A DNA stretch of 64,000 bases, from the NCBI GenBank assembly GCA_001574975.1, contig KQ965831.1, forward strand, positions 72,214 through 136,213, in the 5' to 3' direction. The position numbers and the translations under genes were made by a program. This DNA is from Gonapodya prolifera JEL478 (lineage: Eukaryota; Monoblepharomycota; Monoblepharidomycetes; Monoblepharidales; Gonapodyaceae). This document shows positions 32,730 to 42,467 of this stretch, one piece after another (positions within the stretch are counted from its first letter, which is position 1; every line of letters starts with the position of its first letter). A model generated the notes under the pieces. That model was not told the origin of the DNA. It saw only the letters and a list, made by a program, of their open reading frames with translations, and did no database searches.

Positions 32730-35700
32730 TCACTGCCTGCCAGAAACGCCCGAGAACATAGAAGTCGTCACAGACGGATTGAATGTGCCCGCGTGATATG
32801 ATTCGGTTTTCACTGATGGATCCACGACCCCGTCTGACGACGCTGGTGATTCGACCCCAGGTGCGTCCGTCAAGGTAGTCTGCGGACTTGAATACGGCCC
32901 TGTTGAGCTCTGACCCCATTTGAACGATGATCCCGTACTCGAATATGCGAAGCCGGGAGTGTAATACAGATCAGAATTGCTCTGATCCCCACTATTTGCA
33001 CCTGGGTGAGGCGATCCCAAGCTTGCATTGTGGCCCCATTTGATTGTCCCTGGCGCGACTTCACTGCTCCCCGAGGTGGAAGATGTTACGGAAGGCGCTG
33101 GTACCATCCCTGGCGCAAAGAGTTCCGAGCGCACACCTTCAGAAGATAGGCGAGAGTCTGCAACAGGAAAACCTGGTGCCGATCCCTGAGACGTGGAGGG
33201 TAACGTTGCAGTCGTACTACCACCATTTTTGGAAGCGGAGAATCGAGGACCATAGTAGGGATGCCCGAACTGTGTAAATCACCGACAATACGAAGGTTAA
33301 TACTCAGTGCAAGTCAGAGCGAGGGCCTCTACACCACACACGTACTCCAATTGTGCTTTCGCTCGCGCCAGAAGAAGACCCAATAGATAAAGTGTCGGCA
33401 GCCAAAGATGTCGTTCTTGGATAGTACAGCGAGCTGAGATAAGACGCCCCTCCCGCAGACTGGATAATGGACGTGGCGACGGCGGATCGCGATTCCGACC
33501 GGATAAATGTGGAGGCTGTTGCGGCAGAATGGATTGTCTGGTGCCCGAAGTCCTCCAGTCTGAGATGCGAGCTATGTCGACATGTGCGTTGGTCAAGCGT
33601 TGGCTTTGATCACCGTGCATTGTTCTTCATCACGACTTACAGGGGACTGTAAAACGTATTGCGTTATTATCACCACCTCTCGCAAAAGATGTTGAACACT
33701 TACAAAACACCGTAGGCTCCCGTGTTCATCTGTATCACGAACAACGGTCAATAGATCAGCACCACAAAGACGAAACTTTTCCCACGACGTACGTTAAACC
33801 CTGCGCCCCATCCATCCCTGAACAGCAACTTGAGTTCTACTTGGTCATTTGTGCGGATCTCAATCTCATCTGTTGATGAAGGGAAGAACTGTCCAATCGT
33901 GGTCAGTGGTCTCCAACGGTCATGATAGCAATAAACGCATACTCAATTGCTCACATTTGCAAGAACAAGGAGGGGTGGTCCACCTGGATATTGCATACTG
34001 AAGTCATTGGAACGACCGAAAGGGGTGGCAAAGAGGGCGAAGATGGGCTTTGGAGACGCGTCGAAAAGAATGTGATTTCATATGATTGAACTTTATGCAA
34101 AAAGCGGCAGTGCTCACATGGGCCTTCCATGTGTTTGAAATCAGAATAACCGGAATTTAGCCGTTCCAGGACCCGCTGTGCGAAGCTTCTAACACCAACT
34201 CACCGGTCCATCGACGAAAGGGAGCGGACTTGGAGCTAAGGTGGATAAGATGCTTTCCGAAGTGATGGGAGAGGGCACCAAGCCACGCCTGATTGTCGAA
34301 TCCAAAACTGAGCTGGCTTTTGGACTCAAGGATTCCGGTTGCGTCAAGCTATAACTGAGCCATCATCGGTGTACGGCGCTCAGGTATCGGTACGGTCGAG
34401 GGTATCCACCCGGAAACACATGGACTTACGATGCACCAGATCCCATGGAGCCATGCCCCAGCGAACTCGAGGGTCCCATTGGGGGTGAGGGCTGAAGTGG
34501 AACTGGACGCTCTGCAGCATCTGGGAATGTATAAGTATTCTTGAAGGGATTCTCGGCCCCGTTGTACGCCCTTGTTATATCGTTGGCACACTTAGCATAT
34601 CACTCCCATCGAGGTTTTCAGCGCGATATACTCAGTACTCACCGCCGTCTTCTAACAAACACAAATAGTGCTATCCCCAAGAGAAGAGCACCTCCTCCAA
34701 TTCCTCCAGCGGCTCCCCCGATAACGGCGGTAGAGTTGCTACTCTCCGCCATGGCATTGTTGATTTGGCCAGGAGAGTCAGTAGATCGAGTTGCATTGTT
34801 GCTCGCCGATGAGCCTGGCGTTGTGCCTGCTGAACTTTGGGACATAAGATCGCCCGAGGTCATTGCTTTCACGTGAAACGAGCATAATGCAACGTCAGGA
34901 ATGCATCATCGTGCTCGAAAATAGTCGCTCACTTGCAGATGGCATCGTCATGGTCGAATCCTTGCAACATAAGTTGGTGGTTCCGGCACACACACCCGTT
35001 CCTGTTGGACACAAGCAGAAGCCAATAGTGCATACGAGCGTTCCGCTGCACGTTGATGTATCTGTGCATACTGCTCCAAAGGGAAGTTGCGAAATTGGGG
35101 TGGGCGGAGGTGGAGACGGAGGTAGAGGGGAAGGTGTGGGTGGTGGAGGAGGTGGAGGGGGCGGAGGAGGTGGAGGAGGTGGCGGCGGAGGAGGTGGAGG
35201 GGGAGACGTAGGAGGGGGAGGTGGTGGTGGTGGGGGAGGAGGGGTAGGGGGAGGCGCTACAGTGGAGTCATAAAAATCAAGTTCAAATTACACTGCAAGC
35301 CGCATCGCTTGTTGAACATTGAATTACGTACGTGTAGCTCGAATAGTTTGACATTGCTGTGCTGCGGCGTTCCACCGCGTTTGTGTTCCTTCGCCGGGGC
35401 AACTGGAGCAGACTGTTCCACTAGGCGTTCGCCAAACGGTGCCGGACGTACCCCCATTACCGAGGTTCGACAGTGTCGTGTCAGCAGGACATATATATAT
35501 CGTGTGACACTGCAAGTCTGCCTCGATCCACCAGGTGTAAGTGCCCTCTGCAGGACTGAGCACAGACTTAGCCTGTCGTTGAATGTCGCGAGGGCCCAAA
35601 GAAAGCCGAGGCTTACCACCCAGAGCAAAGAGTGCCACCGGGAGTCCGGTAGACGTATCCTGTGCCCCCGGTACCCACGTAGGTGAGGCTGGCGTCGGCT

Positions 35701-35961
35701 GGGCATAGAGCGTCTGACCAATATTTTGTACAAACAGGACCGAGTTTACTTGTCACCGAGAGAACTTGCAGTTTAGATTGATGTGCGGTAGTGGCACTCA
35801 CATGTCTGGCGCTCCCAGACCGCTCTCCCGGTTCGTTCTTGGCGGGAATGTGGCGGTTCACCCACGAGGGATACCCCGGACGCGGCGACGACACGCCCGA
35901 CGGCATGGAGGGAAATCAGAAGAATGGGAGCGACAAGAGCGAGGCGATGAAAGCGAGCCAT
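32730..35961 (-). CDS. Secreted/transmembrane protein with cytoplasmic SH3 domain (SH3 receptor 2)
   Basis: Proposed 14 exons: complement(join(32730..33269,33346..33571,33641..33646,33704..33729,33793..33888,33955..33983,34118..34175,34204..34354,34430..34570,34643..34865,34933..35256,35332..35555,35617..35764,35802..35961)), 783 residues; all phases close. Signal peptide: MARFHRLALVAPILLISLHA. The ectodomain has two related Cys modules (CPADASLTYVGTGGT / CPADTTLSNLGNGGT, each ending RTPxGTxC), a poly-Pro stalk (about 178-245) and a compact Cys cluster (FGAVCTDTSTC... NLCCKD). The membrane helix is at about 333-355 (AVIGGAAGGIGGGALLLGIALFV), followed by RRRR. The SH3 (about 479-535) has DEIEIRTNDQVEL, RDGWGAGF and YGVFPL. 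A Ser-rich tail follows. Role inferred: surface sensor or adhesion receptor recruiting proline-rich partners. The exon at 33955-33983 is the weakest. Confidence 0.75.
35100..35255 (+). repeat. (GGA/GGT)n tract, poly-Pro coding on the minus strand
   Basis: Almost pure purine-G strand with GGAGGT/GGAGGA units. Read on the minus strand it is the proline stalk of the SH3 protein at 32730-35961; the plus-strand polyglycine frame is a shadow. Confidence 0.9.
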
Positions 35962-36661
35962 CGATGGCCAGAGGGTGTCGTGAGGGAACTCAGGCGTTCG
36001 GTGAAATTGAGCGGCCGCAGTTGCAAGCCCTGGCAACTGGCCAAAAATTGAATGATTCTCTCAAGCAGAAAGAACTAGAAACTCCTTTGCGTCGTCTGAG
36101 AGAGAGGTGGGTAATACTTTGCTCCAGGGCTGCTGCTGTCTTTGGTACAGATCGAATTTATTCTTGGCACGTCGCTTTGTCAATTGTGAAATTCACTGAT
36201 TGGTGCCGCCACGTCAGATCTTCTGAGGGATTACCCCAGTACAAATACCTGAACGTGGATAACTTCATTTTCGCATTTTGCGCTGGCAAGTGGCAACGTG
36301 TTGGGACAGTCCGTTTGTCGGTCAAAGCGCCAAAGCATTATGATTGACTTCAGCTCTCACAAATACATTCATAAGCTACACCAACACTTTGAGTACCCGC
36401 GGTCAAGTATCCAAACGAAGAATGAACAGGCAGTTGGAGGCGAAAAGAATTGAAGTTGTTCTCCATCGTTCAGTCTCGTATTCAGCATAAACAAGTTCCT
36501 ATGATGAGACCCATTGAAAGATCTTCAGTTGACGCTGCTGGTGGAGGTCGCAGGCCGCAGCCCCCACACTTCATCCACGTTCCCGCTAATGCCGCCCGTG
36601 CAAGCCGCTCTACTATCACTGTTTCCGCACATCTCCCTGTCCCCGTGTTCTTTCGTGCGCT
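35962..36661 (+). other. Intergenic, no gene seen
   Basis: 5' flank of the SH3 protein on the minus strand. No supported coding sequence. Confidence 0.45.
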
Positions 36662-37661
36662 GTGTCAATTTACTGGGCGCTGCATCACCCCTCGCCGGTC
36701 ACCATTCCTCCTTCCCTATCCCAGTCTGGGACTCCCAACTCCACGACCCGTCTCCCAAACGAGCTCATCCTGCTCATAACCGCCCCGCTCCCGCCACCGA
36801 TCCTCATCTTCGTGCTACCTCTTGTTCCCGATAATGGGACCAGCTCGTGCGGGCCGTCCTCACGGGTACGCCGGGCACTGGTAGCAGTGGCCCTTTGGCT
36901 ATCTTGGAGACCGAAGACGGCGATATCGGGTATGGGGGAGGATGGCAGACGAACAGTGGATGTCGAACTTGGGATTGACGTGCACCAGCATCACATTCCC
37001 TATTCCCGCAATCGATATGCGCAGATCGCGTTGTGTCATTGCTACACATATCGTGGTGCGCGTGTGGTCTGGAGGTGTGGGAGGGGATGGAGGCGCTGGA
37101 GTGGGTTCGTGGAAAGTGGGAGGAGGGGCAGCGTGAGGCATGGAGTGTCAGATTTGTAGTGTGCACCGGCAACTGCACCTGGGCCCAGACATACTTCCAC
37201 CAAAGTGTATCGAAGGACAGACAGCACACGTCCTTATGCGGGTGCAATGGTGCAGGAAGGCGGCAGGAAAGGAATCCTGCGAGAACTGTGTCCGGACGAT
37301 CAAATGGAAGACCGAGCTGAGGAACACTGTCTATGTTTGGCCTCCGTCTCAACTTGCGATCGAGCTCGCTCACGCCGTGCGAGCGAGGATGCCATCACGC
37401 ACTTCTGGAAGTCATGCGCGATATTTTCGACGCCAGAGACTCGCTCTTGAACGGGAAGCCCTTGCCAGACATTCTGGCCCACCTCCGGACCCACAGTTTT
37501 GTTTCCACGGACCTGAATTCCTCGCATCGACTCCATTGGTTGGGATCCTCGCGAAAGTTATGGTCGTTGGACCAAAACTTTCAACGGTCGTGAAGTTTGA
37601 CACCACGGTTTCCACCCACAACCGCCCCGACACACACGAGTACGAGCGGGCTGATTTTTAA
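36662..37661 (+). pseudogene. Unassigned decayed gene with possible F-box start; end duplicated at 39.1 kb
   Basis: TTRLPNELILLIT at about 36745 looks like the beginning of an F-box, but the following frames are inconsistent. The final part (about 37500-37661) reads TPLVGILAKVMVVGPKLS and THNRPDTHEYERADF before a stop. It is duplicated at 39100-39300 (TPLVGIIAQVIVVATKPS, THNPPDSPEYYERAEF), and the DNA similarity continues about 80 nt past the stop. No single intron set gives one clean frame. Function unknown; the F-box reading is a weak inference. Confidence 0.3.
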
Positions 37662-37867
37662 TTGGGTGTCTTTATCCTTTCCATGCGCCTCCTCATGGAC
37701 CTTGTTATGGCGTGTCACTTGGTGATTCCTTGCCTTCTAAAAACTTGGAAAAGGCGATATGCATTTGGAGACTGCTGCCGCTATGCTCTGCGCGGGATGG
37801 AAGCCTAAATTAAACGAAACCAACCGCATCAAAAAAATGCATTTCTGCGAAACATAAGGAAACTTTG

Positions 37868-38178
37868 CATGTGATGTGGGAAGAATGGAGCTTAAGGACC
37901 CGCGCGACTCTACCAAACTTTCACGCCTCTCTGCATGTATCAAATGCCACAGGATCAAATACTGCTCCCAGGAATGCCAAACGGCGGACTGGAAGACGCA
38001 TAAAAAGTTCTGCGGGGCAACAACCATGCCTCAACCCGAGGAAGTTGGGCTCGGATCTGAATGGGTATCCCAAACTTGCCAATTGACCGGAGGCAGTGAT
38101 GCAGAGGCACGGGGAATAGACAGTGACGGGTTGGACCGGCGAATTCAGCGTTTTGTGGAGGTTGTAAAAGCGAAGTGA
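37868..38178 (+). pseudogene. MYND zinc-finger fragment
   Basis: ACIKCHRIKYCSQECQTADW followed by KTHKKFC is the second half of a MYND finger, a protein-interaction zinc module. It carries the usual CxxC, YCSxxCQ, DWxxHK and final Cys. The first CxxC pair is incomplete: upstream in frame there is CDVG, with one Cys where two are needed. The frame continues through an acidic, Gly-rich stretch to VVKAK and a GTGAGT donor at 38177. A following exon (about 38228, LNSQEEMAP) stops at once, while a duplicate at about 39490 (LNSHEEMAP) stays open. The gene therefore looks partly decayed and locally duplicated. Confidence 0.55.
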
Positions 38179-39009
38179 GTAATTCTCACCGATACGTAGT
38201 GGCTAGAGATATCTTGTATCTAATAGCTGAATTCGCAAGAGGAAATGGCCCCTTGAAACTCAGGTTTGTGACGCGCGTAAATGGAAACGATGCTGCATAT
38301 TGCAGAATGGAGAGCTGGCTGGACAAACTGGGCAATCTGAAGGCCGGAGATGCTTACGCGAGCATCGCAGGTGATACAAGTTTGGCGCGCGCCTCAAGCA
38401 AAGTTTCAGGGGGAAAAGTAATCACATTGTACTACATCACCTTCCCTTTCCTACCACACCCATCGGAGTTGCAATACATTGGATCGGCAACATATTGGTT
38501 TGTTCGATGAGCGGGATTTACGCGATGGGAACTCTTCCGCAGCCCACGTTTGCGATTCGGCTTCTTAAATAAATCAAATGTTGTCGAGACGAGGAGGATG
38601 CAATTATTATGCCTTACAATACAAAGACCCGCTCATTGGATCCGCACCATAAAGCTGATTCGAGTTGACTCCTATGCCTTGCAATTTTATGCCTTACAAA
38701 AGAAAGACAAGTCATAAGAACTTTGCTGGCCGCGGTTTATCTGAACCCTCGCTGCTGGGTGCAGATGAACCGTGACCAACAACATTCATCATCGGAAAGG
38801 CGCGACCTTTGCCTTCTGTCTGAAACTCGCGAGAAAGTTGGCGACCTTGCAGAAGGTCACCTAGGGAATTCGAGACATTCTGCAATAGAGTGAGGGGAAG
38901 TCCGAACCGCTTGAGCAGGAGTCACCTGTCACCGTCCTTTCAATCGTATAGAATTGATGAACCTGATTGACACCCCCATCTCCATATCGTAGAAGTCAAC
39001 GTTTCAGCA

Positions 39010-39728
39010 GTGTTAAGTAGCTCGTTGAACCGGGCCGTAGATTTTGACTATGTGGAGAAACTTTTCCGTGATCCACTAGATCTCTCCCCGCGAGAGAACT
39101 TACCCACCCATGTAACTCCTTTGGTTGGGATCATCGCTCAAGTCATCGTTGTGGCAACAAAACCTTCACGGACCACGAAGCTGGGAACCTCGGCTTCCAC
39201 CCACAATCCCCCCGACAGCCCCGAGTACTACGAGCGAGCAGAGTTCTACTTTGGTTGCCTTCGTCCTTTCCGTGCGCCTCCTCAGGGACCTTGTTTTGGC
39301 GCGTCACACCTTGATTCCTCATCCTCGCAGGAGCCAGGAATGAACCTGTGGTGATACCGTCCCTTTTCGACATTCTGGGCGAAAAAATTCACGACGATTA
39401 ACCGTTAGATCATCTTACAGAGAAAATGTTCAAAGTGCTGTTTGAATTCGTGCACTATATTCCCGGTAGCGTCATCTTGAATCTAAGTAGCTTGAATTCA
39501 CATGAGGAAATGGCTCCACCATTTTCAATTCAGCTGTGTAACGTGCGTGATATATGCGCAAGTACAACGTTACAGTGGCTGAGGGTCGTTGACACTTCAC
39601 AACCATGGTGTGACGCGTCACGACACACCCATTCGCATCGGTACGTCCTGGATTACAGCTCTAATCTTAGATTTCACTTGAACAGGGCACATGCTCCTGC
39701 TCTTTTCATCACAATCCATCATAGATAG
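39010..39728 (+). pseudogene. Second copy of the 36.7-38.3 kb gene, without the MYND finger
   Basis: 39100-39320 repeats 37540-37735 and 39486-39546 repeats 38226-38285, in the same order and orientation and with clear DNA similarity. The MYND segment that lies between them in the first copy is missing. Frames are short and interrupted. Confidence 0.5.
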
Positions 39729-40202
39729 CTGCATGATGCATCTGCAATTTGTTTGCTCTATGCATCCACTGCCTCATGAGTGTTGGGGTAAGGAGAAAAC
39801 GTTAATGACAAACTATAGTCGGAGCCGGTTGTATGCAGCCGGATCGGGACAGTTGATGGCTTTGTTTTTGCCTCTTGTGAGAAGAAAAATAGGGTTATAG
39901 GACCCAGGTTGCGGCGGTGGCTAGGCACGCAGGGAGGAAAGAGTCGGTATGCATTGGGCGTGGACAGAAGTGCGATGGATGCGAACGGATACTCGAATAT
40001 CGAAAGAGCTGAATTGTTTCCCAAGAAGGCGAAACGTGTGCGGCACAGGAAAGAAAAACTGGGAGCGTGATCGTTGTGGCACAGCGAGCAGGGACCATTG
40101 CCTTCTTCAGCCACTCTCTGGATTTATTGCCATCGATTCGAATTGCAAGACCGAACCAACTCGCGCGCAGACCGCAGAACCAACTCATCCACGCACAAAG
40201 TA
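39729..40202 (+). other. Upstream region of the Ala/Pro-rich gene
   Basis: No gene seen; it presumably holds the promoter of the gene starting at 40203. Confidence 0.45.
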
Positions 40203-41153
40203 ATGTCGAGCGAACCAACCCCGGCAGCAGGTGCGTACAGAATGAGATAGATGTGGAGTGCACGTGACCAACAGCCACCGACGCCGTGACTACTGCAGCG
40301 ACTCCCGCGACGGAGGAGACGAAGAAGGAGGAGGTGGCCGCCGACGCGACCGTGGCTGAGGAGGGTGAGTGGTAGATGGCACTGTGGGCGGCGTGTGTGG
40401 CGTCTGACCGTTTTTGCTGTCACATCCACACATCCACGCCGCATTCAATTCATCCGTGCTCTTTCGCTCGCTGCAGCACCCAAGGAGGCCGCGGTGGAGG
40501 CCGCGCCGGCCGAAAAGGTCGAGGCCGCGCCTGAGGCCGCCACGTCGTCTGCTGCGGAACCCGTCGTTGAAGCTGCGAAGGCGGTTGCCGCACCTGCACC
40601 CGCTGCAGCAGCGCCAGAGACTCCCGCTCCCGCTGCATCGCCGTCCATTTTCTCTTCGTGCTTCGGTCTGTGCGGCTGGTCTTCCGAAACTCCCGCACCT
40701 GCAGCTGCCAAGGTGGTGGTCGCCACCAAGGAGCCAGCAAAGATCGAGACACCCGCTGTCGTAGCAGCAGAAGCTCCTGCAGCCGATGCACCTGTTGAGG
40801 TCAAGGAAACATCCGAGGCCGCATCTACACCTGCACCAATCGCCGCCGTGGCTGCTGCCGTCGTCGAGACCACTCCCGCTGCTGCTGCCGAACCTGCGGC
40901 AGCGCCCGCCGAGGTGGCTGCCAAACCTGAGGAACCAACCCCCGCACCCGCCGCGGACCCCGCTCCAGCGACCGCAGAAGCCCCTGCTGCTGTCGTCGCA
41001 GTGGAGGTACCTGCACCAGCTGCAACCGAGGAGACTGCGCCCGTCCCCGCTGCTACCGAGGAGGTCAAAGCCGCCGACGCCGCTCCAGCTGCTGACACCG
41101 CCGCACCTGCAGCTGCCCCTGCCGCTGCACCTGCGCCCGAGGAAGCGGAGTAG
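40203..41153 (+). CDS. Ala/Pro/Glu-rich protein with an internal Cys island
   Basis: Structure is join(40203..40230,40275..40364,40477..41153), 264 residues, with both introns in phase 1 and good GT-AG borders. It begins MSSEPTPAAATDAV. Almost the whole chain is Ala, Pro, Glu, Val and Thr in KVEAAPEAA / EVAAKPEEPTPAPA-like units, presumably extended and disordered. The one exception is a central island at about 105-125, SPSIFSSCFGLCGWSSET, with two Cys and aromatic residues. That could be a lipidation or partner-binding site. No domain is recognised. Codon use is strongly GC-ending, unlike the AT-rich relics, which argues for real expression. The 3' flank is duplicated at 45237-45354. Confidence 0.75.
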
Positions 41154-41174
41154 GAGACTGCGTGGTGATCAAGT

Positions 41175-41293
41175 GGACACGCGGAGTCTGATTTGGGCAG
41201 GGAGGAACGGGGAGACACGTTGAGCGACATGTGGCGTACCATCCCCGAACTTCTTGGAGATGTCCAGTGATGCTCTCACACACCCCACTACTT
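41175..41293 (+). repeat. 3'-flank segment duplicated at 45237-45354
   Basis: The two segments share GGACACGCGGAGTCTG near the start and CACACCCCACTACTTT at the end, with similar sequence between. They lie 4 kb apart on either side of the MFS gene in the same orientation. Confidence 0.8.
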
Positions 41294-42467
41294 TGTTATC
41301 ACGGACACTTAGTCATTTTTTCTTACGTTCTAACCTTGGTATTTTGCGGTGTTCCCCACGCGGGACAGTGGACGCTGTGTACTTGTCTAGTTCATGCTTG
41401 ATCGCGAATACATAGATGGGGGTGCTCGTGCTCCCTTTTGGCATATTTCGAGGTGCTTTGAGTGGGGGCTCTTGGTGCACACGAAGCTGTGGATGAACAC
41501 TACCAATTGCACGCGATGGTTTCTTGCTTGCTTTTCGGCATCACGTCAATTTGTGATCTTCCTTCGTAGCACCGTCGCGCACCTTCATACACTGCAGTAC
41601 AAAGGAAAAATAATTTTGAGAGAAACATGCTTTTTCGGGACACCTTTCACGCTACCGTCTGGCGAGGATAGGCTATTCAAAGCCTAAACGTACCTCGTCG
41701 CTCCCGATCGGTTTTCGCTGGTGACGTCAGAATTTTGCACTTTCCACCAGGTACTGAGACAGGAAGTGCACCCTTTCCGTATTTTTGATAAGCCACCTGC
41801 TCCCACAACTACGCTTCCGTGCAACAGAGGTCCCCTTGTCACTGCAGTTTTGTGACTCAACTGTGGGAGTGAGATGATCTCAACTCCTACCGACCCTAAT
41901 TTTGTCCCTGAGGCCTGTGGCAAGTCTCAAATCGACTTGGCCTTGTGGATTTATACGATCTAAATTGAAATGGTCCAGTCGAATCCTGATTGTTCATTAC
42001 ATGTAACACCTGCAGAGGGGGGCTCAACCGATATGTGCCAGCTTTTGAATGCCCTCATCCTGCTCGAATACCTTCTTCACTGCGGCTTCGAGGGTGTTAC
42101 ATGCTTCACGAAGGAAAATCTCTCTGTTTTGAAGAGGTTTGAGGACTTTGAGTACGCAGACGTCGAGGACTTGCGAGACCAAGGGAACAATGATAGGATT
42201 CTAGGACCCCATTTACCGAAAATATTTTCAATAAAGTCGCACGCTTTGTTCCTCGTCTCCAGGTAGATGAGTACCGTTGTCGTGAGGAGGAAGAGCGACA
42301 TCGCGAGCAACAACGGTACATGCAGCAATCGCCAATATCCTCAGGTGATTTTTTTGGCGGCGGGTACGGGCCGATGCTCCGACATGAATCAGCCAGCATT
42401 CTCCATAATACACAAAGCCAATAATACAATATCAATAATCATAAATTTTCCCGCGCTCGGTCGGCGT
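41294..42467 (+). other. Intergenic, no gene seen
   Basis: Convergent region between the Ala/Pro-rich gene and the MFS gene. A CRE-like TGACGTCA occurs at about 41721. Confidence 0.45.

Noticed and set aside
34863-35273. Plus-strand polyglycine protein
   Set aside because: It is the antisense of the poly-Pro stalk and Cys cluster of the SH3 protein, whose splice phases close on the minus strand.
40445-41242. Minus-strand Ala/Ser/Thr-rich 265-residue frame
   Set aside because: It is the shadow of the three-exon Ala/Pro-rich gene on the plus strand, which has a good start, donors and acceptors.
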